Shown one piece after another: positions 7,601 through 18,600 of a DNA stretch of 27,619 nucleotides (the stretch's first letter is position 1; each line of letters begins with the position of its first letter). The notes under the pieces are model-generated. The model was given only the letters and a program-made list of their open reading frames with translations, was not told the DNA's origin and did not search any database. The position numbers and the translations under genes were made by a program. The DNA comes from Acanthamoeba lenticulata (taxonomy: Eukaryota; Discosea; Longamoebia; Acanthamoebidae), in contig NAVB01001795.1 of NCBI GenBank assembly GCA_002179805.1, positions 1 through 27,619 on the forward strand, read 5' to 3'.

Positions 7601-10600
7601 TCACCTTCTGCACCGCGGGGGAGACGGCCGCCGGCGTCTTGTCGTGGGCCGTCGTCGTGGGCCTGACGGGCGACCGAGATCGAGATCGAGATCGAGAACT
7701 GGACCGGGACATGCGCTGGCTGGAGTCACTCCATTCGTCTCCGTCGCTCTCGCTCGAGTCAGTCAATCGCTGCCGGCGGGCTAGGACGGAGCCCGCGAGG
7801 ATTGCCGTAACGCCCGCGTCGTCGTCTTTGCTGTCGCGAACGGCCGTGGTGGCGGGAGTCACCGTCCTGAGGTTGCTCCGCCTGGCCGTGATGGACTCGA
7901 GCAGCGTCTGCCGCTGGTCTGTGATCGGCAGCGCAGGCGTGGGCTCGGGCGGTGTCTGTTGCTGCTGCTGCGGCTCCGGCTGGACGAGGGCGTTCACAAA
8001 CTCGGTGTCGTCCACGTAGACGTAGGCATCGCTTGCCGGCGCCGCCGGTGGGACGTAGGCGGCCGCCATAGGCGTGATGGGCTTCAGCGGCATGATCGGG
8101 CGAGGCGGAGCAACGAACAGCACCGGCTGGCTGCGCAGGAGGTCAGCGCGGCCATCGGCGGCAGGGCCCGGCTGGGCGGTGGCGCCCACGGCGGCCGGCT
8201 TCGAGTGCGGAACAAAGGCGCTCTGGGTGAGACGCCCCTTGTCCCCGGCGGAGGCCACGGCGCTGACTGGCCGGGGCGGGCCGAGCGACACGCCGGCGGC
8301 CGACGGATCGGTGAGCTTCTTCTTCAGGGCCGCGATGAGGGCCTGAGCCTTTTCGTACGACAGTGCCGCCACGTCGATGTTGGCCTGCGCAAACAGCTTC
8401 TGCCACTCGGCTGGGATCGGCTTCTTGGCCGCGCCTGCCGTCGGCTGAGCTTGGTGCTCGACCTCGTGGTCCTGCAGCGGCTTGAGCTCTCGCCGGGCGT
8501 CGCCATAGGCCGAGTAGAAGACGTCCTGCCCGTGGAAATAGCGCTTGAACTCGGTGCCGCTGGTGGCGCTGATCTCGCTCACCAGCGCGAGGTTGGCACG
8601 CACAGCAGGCGCCAGCGTGTGGGCCGGGCCCAGCGGGCCGTCGAGCGCCGCGACGAACTGGGCGCGGGCCTCGTCGGCCCGCCCGGCCAGGGCGTAGAGC
8701 ACGCCCAGGTTGTTGCGAACGAGCCCGACGTGGTAGTGGCGCTCGCCGTAGATCTGCACAAAGAGATCGAGCGCCTGCTGGGCGCACTCGATAGCCCGGT
8801 CGAGCTGCTGCTGCGGCGGCCTTTCATCGTCCGCCGGCGCCAGCGCGTAGGCCAAGTGGTCCAGCTGTCCACGCGCGCCGCACACACCATAAGAGAAAAG
8901 GCCACCGCCTAAAGGACTCAAAAGGGAGAAGGCGTCGAGCGTACAGAGGCAGCCACAGAGGAGTGGCGCGGGCCTACGGCGGCGATTTTGATGCGAAGGG
9001 CGTTGGTGAAGGCCGCCTCTGCCTCGGCGTGGCGCCCGAGGCCCAGGTAGACCTGGCCCAGGGTGTCCAGCGCGACGCCGACGTCCGAGTGCTCGTCGCC
9101 CCGGGCCTCGCGGAGCATCTCGACCAGAGACTCGCCCAGCGCGAGGGCGGCGCCCAAGTGTTCAGAGCCCTTGGCCAAGAGCAGCTGGCACCGGTGATGA
9201 AGCGTGCGCGCGACCTCCCAGTGGCGCGGCCCGTACTCGTCCTCTTTGATCTGCATCACGCGCTCGTAGACGGCCTCGGCCTCGTCCAGCCGGCCCTGTC
9301 GGGCGTAGGCCAGCGCCAGCGACTCGAGCGTGGCCGCCACGTCCGAGTCGTCCCTGGGCTCCTCGTCGGCGCCCTCGCCCCCCTGGTGGCCGTGCTCCCG
9401 ACGCAGGGCGTGGCGCTTGATCCGCACGGCCTCGACGAGCGCCACTTCGGCCTTCTCCACCTGGTCGTATCTGATATAAAGCGCGGCCAGGCTGTCCAGG
9501 ATGCTGGCCACCTCCATGTGGTCCGACCCCAGCGTCTTCTTGAGCAGCGCCAGCGCTTTCTGTTGGTCGTTGTTGTTGTTGTTGTTGTCCACCATCGTCG
9601 TCAATTTAAAGATTGTCGACAAGAACAACAACATGAGAGGAACGCACGAGGTAGGCCTGCTCGGCCTTCTTCTGCTTGTTGGCGGTGGCGTAGAGGTGGG
9701 CCAGCGAGGCCAGGGGCAGGGCCAGGAGCGGGTGGACGTTGCCCAGCGCCTCGCGCTTGATCCGGAACTCCTCCTTGTAGTAGTCCTCGGCCTCTTTGAA
9801 GTCGCCCTCGGCGCCCTTGCGCTCGGCTAGGTCGACCAGGCCCATGATCTTCCACCGGATGCCGATCCCCTCGAGGTCCGGCACGGCCAGCGGCGGTGCG
9901 TCGGCGTTGGCAAAGGCCTGGCAGGCGCTCGGGCCGGCGTCGTGGCCGAGCGTCAGCCGCGCGACGGCGTCGGGCCGGAGGGCGATGGCCGTGAGCCCGA
10001 GCACGATCTGCAGGATATTCCACTTTTGCACGCTGGCCTCCATGTCGTCGACGTCGACATTCTTGCCGTCGACGCGACAGCCAGAGAGGACGCGGGCGCG
10101 GAGGCCAGGCCCGAGGCTCTCGGCGTCCTCGCGCTCGTCATGGAACACAAAGCGGCGCTTGAGCGCGCTCAGCAGCTCGCTGTTCCAGAAGGCCTCGCTC
10201 TGCGCGCCGCGGCCGAGGAGCAGGTTGAGGTAATTGACGGCCAGGCCGTAGTAGTCCTCGGCCGGGCGCGGCGCCGGCAGAGACCGCATGCTGTTGTGAA
10301 GAACGGCCGCAAAGGCACGCCCGATCATGTGGGCCCACAGCAGACTGCGCACATGCGGCAGCTCTTCCCTGGCGTGGTGCGCCAGCATAGCCGCATAACT
10401 GACATTCCAACATTCATCAGCAAACGTTAGTTGTTTCACAATTTCAGGAATGCGGCGAAGCAAGACGAACCGCATATTGACGCCATGCTCGTGGAGCAGG
10501 CTCTTGATGTCGACCTCGGGCACACGATGAAGTCCCTCAGTGGCCAGGCGCTTTTCGACGGCGCGCAGCGACTCGGCGTGGACTAGCATTGGGATGGTCT

Positions 10601-13026
10601 CGTTCAGCAGCCGACGGGTGGTCTCGATCACCTCGCAGTTGTTTGTCTTCTTGTTGTGCGCGCCCCACCCGGTGAAGGCGTCCGACGAGAGCGGGTGTGG
10701 GCTACGCTTGACCGCCTCCGACCGCAGCAGGCGGAACAGGTGGCATCCGCGGACCGCCAGGTTGGGCGTCACCGGCGGGAACAGCTGTTCAGCGGCGGCC
10801 GCACAACACGAGGTCAGCCGTCCCCTGTGGGGTCGATCGATTACAGAATTTGGAGAATGCAGGCGTACGCGAGCAGTGTCGACGCAGTAGTAGCGGCCGT
10901 CGAGGCCGATGTGGCCTTCGATGTCGACGGGCCCGTACATGAGCTTCAACTCGTTCGTCTTTCGCTCCTTGACGTAGTGGCCCTTCAAGTTCTGTTGTGG
11001 AGTTGATGTCGACGTCATGAGCACACAAAGGTGCGGGGCTGGTAGGAGAGAGTCGCACCAGAACGTGGGCCACCTGCTTCATCTTCTGCGCAAAGCCCTT
11101 GTCTGTCGCGATCGTGTACCCGCCATCGGCGCTGCCATAGCGAAGCGTCGCACTCCCGATGGGCAACTGAACATCACAATTTTGCCGAGAATTAGAAAAG
11201 AATAAACTTCAATAAATACTAAATTTAGAAAACAAAACAAAAAACGTGAAAGAAAAGCACACCTTGGAGATGACAATGATGCGGTAGCCGAGGTAGTTGG
11301 CCAAGGCCATCAGTGGGAAGTGCAGCGATCGCACATTGCACGAGATGAGTGAGTTCAGCGACTTGAGCTCATGTCCGGCGGCTTTCCTACAAAAAGGAGA
11401 CAAGAAGGTCAACAAAAGCAGATTGTGAAAAAAAAAGGAAGAGGATAGTATCATAGTACTGTGCAAATTCGTCGCCGCCGTAGAGGTGGTACGTGGTGTC
11501 GTCCTTGGCGAACTTGATGAACAGCTGCCTTGTCATGTACCTGTACATGCACACACGCTCCGATTGTCAGCCGCCTGATGAATGAGGGAAGGGGCAGGGG
11601 TTTCGAGGTGCGCGCACTTGTCGCCACCAGCGACGCCGCCCACGTTGACGGGCTTGATGGCCTTGGCGTCGTTGGGCAGGAGGATCTCGGACACGATCTG
11701 CTTCACCACCGGTACGGCCTCCTCCACGAACCTGCGCCACGCAATCGTCAGCCACGTAGTTCAGGCGACAGCCTGATAGGATGGCATCGTACGAGCGGGC
11801 GAGGCCGTGGATGTCACTGCTGCGCTGCTTGGCCTCTTCGGGCGTCGTGGTCGGCCGCTCGAGCACAGTCTGGAACTTCTCGTTCCACCAGTACTTGGCC
11901 CAGAACTCGCCGCCCACGCGCCCGCGATCGCCCGCCTGCGCACAGACACGAGACCGGCCGGTGAGCGACAGGCAGATAGGCAGCAGCTAGGGCAGGTCAA
12001 GGTCGCACCGCGGATGCCCATTGAGCCTCGTCGTCATCGTCATCATCGTCGTCGTCATCGTCATCTTCCTCGTCGTCTTCATCCATTCCGTCTTCGTCTT
12101 CGTCGTCCTGACCATCAGAATTGACCTTGATGCCCTTGTCGCTGCTGCTGTCCTCGTGTTTGACGTTGGTCGGCATGTAGCCACCCACGACTTCGTAGAG
12201 GTCATCGTCCTTCGAAGGCGTAGACCCAGAAACGGCGTAGGGCGAGACGACCGGTTTGGTAGACTTCGTCTTGCCGCCCGACACGATGCCCGTGGTGGTG
12301 GCGTAGCCGTAGACGTCCACGGGCTCGCCCTGTGGCTCTGTGGCGTAGTAGGGCGAGGCCGCCGAGCTGTAGCCATCTTTCATCGCGTAGGCATGTTTCA
12401 ACTTGCTCGCCTTCCCCTTGGTGGTTGGCTGCTGCTCTGCGGCCTCATCTTCGGCCATGTAGTAGAAGGAGGAGGCGGCCTGCTGGCTCAATGCGCTTGG
12501 AGCGCCTTCGGTCGTATAGTAGCTTTGTGTGATTTTCATCTTTACCAACTTTTCTTGCAAATCGTTGAATCGTGGACCATAGGCATCAACTGCATAATCA
12601 GAATCGGCGTAGCCCGCGCGGGCGCCATTAACGTCGATGTAGGGCGAGATGCCTGGCATTCCCGCTGGCCCTGCGGCTGGAGTGGTGCCACCCCCTACGT
12701 ATTCATAGTAGTCCATCTGACCGACAGACGGTCGATGTCGGGGGAGCGCTTTGAGCTTGTGTTCAATGAACTCTGGGCTCGTCCTCTTCTTGCTCCGTTC
12801 ACTGCAAAGCCAGCAGATACCCACCCCAATATTATATGAATTTATTTGCTTTTCTCGCTTGGTAAATGAAGAGAAAAAGCAACATAAAATTCATTGACGA
12901 CGAGGACGACAACGAGAGCAGTTCCGCCTCTCTTTCTTCCTTGTCCTTCTTCATCATGCTCCCTTTTCCTCCATACCTCGCGGTCGCGATGGCGCTCACG
13001 TGAGGACTGTAGTCGTTTCGTGCCAT
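4644..13026 (-). CDS. Giant CLU-domain/TPR protein with R-SNARE-like motif and low-complexity tail
   Basis: Twelve exons: 13026-12977, 12801-12009, 11935-11793, 11731-11618, 11540-11460, 11386-11263, 11166-11059, 10991-10869, 10784-9648, 9559-8945, 8864-7389 and 7265-4644; every junction keeps frame. The product is about 2,461 residues. Residues 50-280 are low-complexity, ending in a run of 13 Asp. Residues 282-520 match the CLU domain (LISCNVRSLHFPLMALANYLGYR, split here as ISCNV..FPLMAL..YLGYR; LPIGSATLRYGSADGG; YGPVDIEGHIGLDGRYY). Residues 520-760 resemble the CLU/eIF3-p135 region (LLHEHGVNMRFV). TPRs occupy about 830-1185. An R-SNARE-like helix lies at 1514-1558. The rest is Ser/Arg-rich, Lys-rich, acidic and poly-proline (2020-2085). 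CLU/CLUH proteins bind mRNAs for mitochondrial proteins and position mitochondria. Exon 1 is least certain; translation could start at ATG 12716-12714 (2,416 residues). Confidence 0.8.
5780..5960 (-). other. Poly-proline (FH1-like) segment of the CLU/TPR protein
   Basis: Repeated blocks of four to five prolines separated by Ala/Gly (PPPPPAPGAPPPPPASG and similar) occur at about residues 2020-2085. Such runs bind profilin, SH3 or WW domains in actin regulators. No FH2 domain follows, so this is not a formin. Confidence 0.75.
7266..7388 (-). other. Frame-preserving 123-nt intron of the CLU/TPR gene
   Basis: This AT-rich intron (gtacgcc donor, cgcccgcag acceptor) is exactly 41 codons and contains no in-frame stop. 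Retaining it would insert a strongly hydrophobic stretch (RLFELLLFYKNG, then IIYIFVYF) about 25 residues after the R-SNARE-like helix. AT-rich introns often translate as hydrophobic residues by chance, so splicing is the default reading. Confidence 0.7.
7479..7613 (-). other. R-SNARE-like motif within the CLU/TPR protein
   Basis: Residues about 1514-1558 form a predicted amphipathic helix around TLARSERLSELENA. Aligned with synaptobrevin on its zero-layer Arg (codon 7562-7560), hydrophobic layers fall at -17 V, -14 V, -10 I, -6 L, -2 L, +4 L, +7 L, +14 L, +18 A and +21 F. Those are the spacings of VAMP/R-SNARE helices. No membrane anchor follows in the spliced product; the sequence goes on as GLFGRLPSLSGLLSFF. 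Confidence 0.6.
7675..7700 (-). repeat. Hexanucleotide microsatellite encoding Arg-Ser repeats
   Basis: A (CGAGAT)n-type run encodes the RSRSRSRS tract just N-terminal to the SNARE-like helix. It is a plausible site of length polymorphism. Confidence 0.7.
12030..12070 (-). repeat. GAC/GAT microsatellite encoding poly-Asp
   Basis: An uninterrupted trinucleotide run encodes 13 consecutive Asp residues at the end of the low-complexity N-terminal exon of the CLU/TPR gene, just before the 73-nt intron 12008-11936. Confidence 0.8.
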
Positions 13027-13067
13027 CAGCGCCCAGACCCGGCGTGTCCATGCGTCGACCGACGCGG
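12891..13067 (-). repeat. Partial duplicate of an internal exon of the CLU/TPR gene at its own 5' end
   Basis: This segment matches the start of the last CLU/TPR exon (7270-7001) in the same orientation. Shared landmarks in order (plus sense) are gaccgacgc-like sequence at the exon border, cggcgtg..catg, ctcgcggtcgcgatg-cgctcacgtga, tcttcctt/gtccttcttc, and tcattgacgacga/tcatggacgacga. In the source frame the copy reads MDTPGLGADG, then SRERHRDRE, compared with MFTPGLSAEG and SRERHRDRE. About 90 nt of the source, mainly its 7150-7210 part, are missing and later frames are shifted, so the copy is broken in its original frame. The copy contains a new GT (12976-12975) that serves as the exon 1 donor in my model. 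Confidence 0.75.
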
Positions 13068-13116
13068 CACGGGTAGCACGCCGCACGATGCTCCCTGCAC
13101 CTATATCTACATTAAG

Positions 13117-13124
13117 TATATATA
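13117..13124. promoter_or_regulatory. TATA-like box between the divergent CLU/TPR and RCC1 genes
   Basis: TATATATA lies in the 366-bp gap between the CLU/TPR start (13026, minus) and the RCC1-like start (13393, plus). It is about 91 nt upstream of the CLU/TPR ATG and 269 nt upstream of the RCC1 ATG, so it more naturally serves the minus-strand gene. The motif is palindromic and direction cannot be read from it. Confidence 0.4.
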
Positions 13125-13392
13125 GTGGAAAGGTGTGTGCCGAGACCTCTCGCGGTAGTGCAGTAGAATGTCAACGAGATGGCTGTATCCGGTTGAGGCC
13201 CAATACACCAGGACTGGTGCGCTGTTAACTCCGTTCCAATTTAGTGTCTGGGAAATCACTTATCTGATCTTTTTGCGGGGTATTCCTCATGGCTTCGGGA
13301 CGAGCCACGCACAAGCTTCAGCTCCGTTTCTCATTCCTAGAAGAAGCTTTAGCTTCATTCTATCGGTCTTCAACGCACACAACAGGCAGAGC

Positions 13393-15503
13393 ATGCGGCA
13401 ACATCTTGTGGCGGCCGTGGTAGCCCTGTGCTTCGCCTTGGGCTCGTCGCACTTCTTCTTCGTTGAGGCCGACCGAGTGGCCAAGTGCTGGGGCCTCTCC
13501 TCCAACAACCTCACCTCGGTGCCCAATGGTGACTTCATCATGTTGAGCGCCTCCGAGCTGGAGACCTGCGGCCTGACTTCTTCACTCAACGTTCGATGCT
13601 GGGGCGTGAATACTTATGGCCAAGGAAATGTGCCTGGCGCATTGGTTTTCAACGAGGTAAGCTGTGGGTATGACCACACATGCGCGATCGACGCCCTCTC
13701 CTATGAGCCCGCTTGTTGGGGCTTAGACAACCACAATCAACTGGCCGCGCCACAAGTGTCCTTCACTTCGATCTCTTGCGGCTCTTGGCACTCGTGCGGA
13801 ATCCTGATCAACCAGTCCGTCGCCTGCTGGGGAGACAACTCGGTTGGCCAATCGGCCGTGCCCACGAGCGAGGCCTTCCTCCAGGTGGCGGCCGGCAGGT
13901 GGCACTCGTGTGGCATTCTGACCGCGTCAGGGTTGATTACGTGCTGGGGAGACAACAACAACGAGTTGCTCAACCCTCCAGCGGCTGGCAGCTTCACCCG
14001 ACTGGGCGTCGGCTACAACCACTCGTGCGCCCTCGACGTCAGCGGCACCGCGCACTGCTGGGGCAGCAACAGCAAGGGCCAGCTGAACGCGCTCACCACC
14101 GAGACGTTCGTCGATCTCGCGGTCGGCGCCTTCTTTGCCTGTGGGCTCACCGCGGCGGGCGACATCATGTGCTGGGGCGACAACACCAACGGCCAGCAGA
14201 ACCCGCCTGCGGGCTACACCTCGTGGACCAATATCACCGCCGGCAAAGACCACATGTGTGGCATCGGCGTTGCCCCCTCGCCTTCCGCTTCGCCAACCAC
14301 GTCTCCTTCTGCCAGCCCATCCATCACGCCTGCGCTCTCGATAACGCCCTCGCCCTCGCCCTCGCCCTCACCCTCGCTCTCACTCTCGCCCTCGCCCTCG
14401 CGCTCGGCCTATCCTTCGCCATCTTCTTCTCCCTTCTCGGGCTACGTGCCGATCACGGTCAACGTGAGTGCGACCTTTAGCGACAATTCACCGGTTGTCG
14501 ATGTCGCTGCTTCCTTGTCCTCTTCCAAGGAATCCGGTGCGTCGCCAAGCTCGAGTCTCGGTCCACTCTTGCTTGCTTCGGGCGGTTGACCTTGAGTACG
14601 CGTCTTTCCTTTATTCAGAGAGCTCAGTTCAAGTGCGGTCGGAGCTCTGTCAGCTGCAAGCCGACGATTCTGATGTCGCCAGTACGCCTTCATCCGGTTG
14701 AGAGGCCGATGGGCGCATCACTCTCACGTTGTCTTTGCTCTTTGTATGGAACAGACATCGACTGGACGGTGATCAACGCAGGAGGCGCCGACAACACCAG
14801 TGCCGTTTTCTACTCGGCCACTCTTCCCGACAACAGCACCAGTGTCAATCAGTCCTACACTTTCTACAAGGACTACCAAACGGCCCAGTTCAGCGGCCTC
14901 AACTTCACCATCACCGCCGGCGCGGTCAAGTGGTCCATCAACCTGACCAACAGCAACGCCTCGCCCGCTCCGGGCCTGCGCTTCGCCTACCGCCTCACGA
15001 CCAACGCGACGCAGAGCACCGCGGCCAAGCAAGTGACCGTGCTCCGTGACCAGCCTCGCGCCAACATGACCACCTATCGCGTGCCTTACGGCTACGCCAA
15101 CGTCATCGTCGAAGTGCAGCTGTTCGACGTCGCGCTCGTCGATAGAGAGCTCGCCTACATCAACCACTCGCTCGTCCTGGTGGACAACAACGGCAACTCG
15201 TCGGGCGTGGCTTACGACGTCGTTATGTCCTTCCCTCCATTCTCGAGCTCGCTCGAGTATGATCCCAGCATCGGCCTGGGCGTCCTGCTGGGCTCTTCCG
15301 CAGGCAAAGGCGACAGCGGGGGTAGTGACAACACGGGGCTCATCGTCGGCGTGGCAGTGGCCATCCCAGTGGCTGTCGTCCTCGTGCTTGTTGTGATCGC
15401 GGGCATCCTCGCGTACGGCTACTACCGACGCCGCAGGGTTGTCGGTGCGGGCGGCTCTATCATCCACTTCGCTCACAACAACGACAACGACGAACTACTG
15501 TGA
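13393..15503 (+). CDS. Type I membrane protein with RCC1-like repeat ectodomain
   Basis: Three exons: 13393-14536, 14619-14696 and 14755-15503 (TGA 15501-15503); introns of 82 and 58 nt, both phase 1. The product is 656 residues. I chose ATG 13393 because it begins a signal peptide (MRQHLVAAVVALCFALGSS); the frame stays open back to 13168, but that part has no known features. Seven repeats of about 38 residues follow, each with CWGxNxxGQ and a later G-x-x-HxCG/A, the pattern of secreted RCC1-type beta-propellers. A Ser/Pro-rich stalk (about residues 295-345) comes next, then a Thr/Asn-rich domain with many N-glycosylation sequons, one membrane span (about 602-628, VAVAIPVAVVLVLVVIAGIL), an RRRR stop-transfer and a 25-residue cytoplasmic tail ending DELL. 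This suggests a cell-surface recognition protein; the ligand is unknown. Paired cysteines in the repeats probably form disulfides. Confidence 0.82.
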
Positions 15504-15586
15504 AGCCCTGTAAAAACAGCACAATTCATTATTTTTGTTTTCTTTTGCCATTTTGTTCAATATTTTACTCGAAGAAATGAAAACAG

Positions 15587-15598
15587 AATAAAAATAAA
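15587..15598 (+). terminator. Polyadenylation signals of the RCC1-like gene
   Basis: Two AATAAA motifs (15587-15592 and 15593-15598) sit 84-95 nt after the stop in A-rich sequence. The next gene's ATG follows only 42 nt later, so its promoter must overlap this 3' region. Confidence 0.65.
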
Positions 15599-15639
15599 AG
15601 TAAAAACTAAAAACGCCACAACAGGCCACAGGGCGACTT

Positions 15640-18600
15640 ATGGAAGCCAGCTCCAGGCCGCAGCTGCTGTAGACCTCTGCCCCCCTTGATCTACTTGACC
15701 TGCGCTGAGCGTGGCATGTGCAGGTCCGGTCTGCAGGTGCTGCGAGCGGTGGGAAAAGCGCTCGAAGACGGGCGCACAGAAGATGTCAGAGAGGCCGCTG
15801 AGCTGCTTCTCCAGCACTTGCCCTCAGATGGCATCGCCGCTCAGCAGACGCAGCCACCCGTAGACCTTCGGCAGCTGCAGCTCGACCTGCCTGCCGTGCA
15901 TCTGGTGCCCAGCACGCTTGACCTTGCGCCCGTGCGTGCTCCTCTGCTACTTGCTTAGCCACAACAAAGACATTGACAAGCCCTTCTTCTCTCAAGCTGG
16001 GAAGACCAGGCTGGGAGGCGATGCTCCACTGGTACCTCGCCTCGGCGGCCCATCAGGACCTGCACCTCGCCGCCGCGGCCCGGCACGCTGCCCGGGCAAA
16101 CGGTGCGACACCCAACGCCTGCATGGTCCTTGGGCCTCGTGACAACTCACCGGGCTTACGGCCCGCCACAGAGGCCTTGGCCGCTGCCGTCCGGGACGAG
16201 CCCGATCGAAGCCAAGAGCCCGCCGAGGCCGCGCCTTCGCGTAGGACAGCTTTTTTTAACCATTTTTATTTATTTTATTGTTTACTAAAACAAAACTATT
16301 AATGGCGTATTTAATGCTTGTGTCTGCGGGCAGGCGAGTTCCTGCACGCGCTGCTCGAGATGAACCAAGCCATCACCGCCTCCCGCGAATTGCTCACTCG
16401 TGACGACTGCGACGCTGAGGCACTGCGGCCGCTCCTCAAGCGCCTGCGCGCCGCACTGGCCGCGCTCGAGAGTACGTTCGTCGACCGACTCGGCCCGCCC
16501 TTGCCCCCTTTGGCTCACCACCAGGACGTACGTCGGACGCAGACCAGCAGGCGCCGAGCCTGCAGTGCATCGAGGCCCAGATGCAAGCGGCGCTCAACTT
16601 GGCGATTGTCGCCTCCTGCGCCGAGCAAGCACCACAAGCCGAGGCCGCCGTGGCCGCCGTGCTCAAGAAGGCCGTCGTCCTTGGCGTCGTCCTGCAGCTC
16701 CAGCACGATGACGCGACGACCTCCCCGCCGCCGTCGAAGCGGCGCCGAGCGTCCGCACCAGAAGCGGCCGTCGACGCATTGGAGCAGGTCGCAGTCGACG
16801 TCGCCCGGTGGGTCGTCCCCGCGTCGCGCAAGGCCGCGGCGGTGCGACAGAAGGACGAGGCCGAAGCCGCTTGGAACGAGTTTCAACACGCAGACGAGAT
16901 GGTCGGCCGGCTGGGTCGTGTGTGTCTGCGCGCGCTTCACTTGCTGGCGGTCCTCGACCTCTCGTGCGCGGGCAGCGCCGACCGGTGGCGCCGGGCCACG
17001 CGCGTCCTGCACGCCATCGTTCGGGCTCGCGACGCCAAGAACAACGACGACGCGCAGTCCAGACCTGTCGTGCCGCCTGGCCCGCGATGCCGCTTTCCCA
17101 TCGTTCCACCCGCCGAGGCCGCCATCGTGGCCCGAGCCGACGCCGAGCGGCCGCTCACGGGCTACCTGCTGGGCATCGCCTACTGCGCGCGGGGCAAGTT
17201 GGACAAGGCCGTCGGCTGGCTCGAAGCCGCGACGCGAGACGACCCGCAGTTCGTCGACGCCCACTACCTCCTTGGTGCGCTCTCGCTTCCCTCTTTGGAG
17301 CTTCTCTACGACACAGATGCTGATCAACTGGACTGGGCTCGAGGCAGCCTACGTGCAGCTCTGCCGGGGCGAGTACAGGACGGTCCCGGGCTTGCTCGAG
17401 CCCGTGTTGCGCCAGGCCGAGGAGCACAACGACGAACTCGCGCCCGAGTGCCTGAACCTGGTCGCGCTCGCGCTCGCCATGCAGGTGCGTGCTCGTGTGA
17501 ATATGCTTGCCGCTCGCTCGTGGTCGAATCGCGCTCTGACGTTGCGGTGCGCTACCAGCACGAGCTCGAGCCGAGCCTGGACGCGCTACGCCGGACGCTG
17601 GACGCGCGCAACACCGGCCGCGCCCGATGCTCGTTGTTCAACCTTGTGGTGGTCTACGGTCGGCAGCGCGCCTACGGCGATCAGGCGCGCGCCATCGCCG
17701 CGCTGCGCCAGGCCAAGGCCCATGGCGACGGCGATCGGGACAGCAGCGGTGTCCCGCGCCTGCAAGCGACTGCCGTCACGACGAACACGACGAAGGCGGC
17801 ACCGCCGGCGATGGTCGACGCGCATGATGTGTCGCGGCTGGCCATCGAGTACGTCGCCGCGCGGTCGGCACTCGCCCAGGGCGACCACCGCGCGGCCCTG
17901 GTCGCCTACCGCGTCATCATCACCGCGCTTAAGAGCGCCCCCGAGCGACCGCCAGACAGCGTGCGTGCAAATTATTGTATTTTTCGAATCATTTTTATCA
18001 GTTTATTTGACGTTTTTTAATTCGATACACAGCTGCCGGTGGAGCCCTCCGTCGTGTGGCGTGAATACCTCGAGTGCCTCCTGGCCACTGGCGCCCAAGC
18101 TGAGGTCCTTCACGCCTCTTCATCGTCACGACAGTGACCGAGAACTGAACCCACACCACAACACACCAGCTGGCCGAGGTCACGCAGTCCGTCGCGTCAG
18201 CGCCGGGCCGGTTCGACGAGGCCACACTGCTGGCCGTGGCCAGAGCCCTCTTCCACCAGGACAAGTGCAAAGAGGTTGGCTGCTCTCTCAAATCGAACCG
18301 GGAATCTCTGCCCAGATCAGACTCATCATTTCCCTCGGTGCTCCTCATTGCAGGCGCTGACGGTGCTAGACGCCTTGGCTGGCGTCGCAGAGGAGCAACG
18401 AAAGGCGATCGTTCTCAACAACCGGGCCATGGCGTTGGCGCGACTGGGGCGACACGACGACGCGCTCGCCCAGCTCGAGGCGGCACAGGGCCTGCCCGGT
18501 CCGACCGAGCGCAAGCTCGAAGTGGCCTACAACCGAGCTCTGCTCTTGGTCCACATGAAGCGCGAGCAGGAGGCCGCTCGCGTGTGGCTGGCAGCCCGCG

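Noticed and set aside
9566..9595. TTG trinucleotide repeat (minus sense AAC) as a coding poly-Asn tract
   Set aside because: It falls inside the intron 9647-9560 of the CLU/TPR gene; the frame through it reaches a stop and breaks the TPR alignment.
13168..13392. N-terminal extension of the RCC1-like protein from ATG 13168
   Set aside because: The frame is open, but the extension would bury the signal peptide that starts at 13393; it is treated as 5' untranslated sequence.
16318..18360. 680-codon plus-strand open frame overlapping the TPR gene
   Set aside because: It passes through introns and changes to Arg/Pro/Thr-rich nonsense outside short pieces; the spliced model in alternating frames gives consistent TPR helices.
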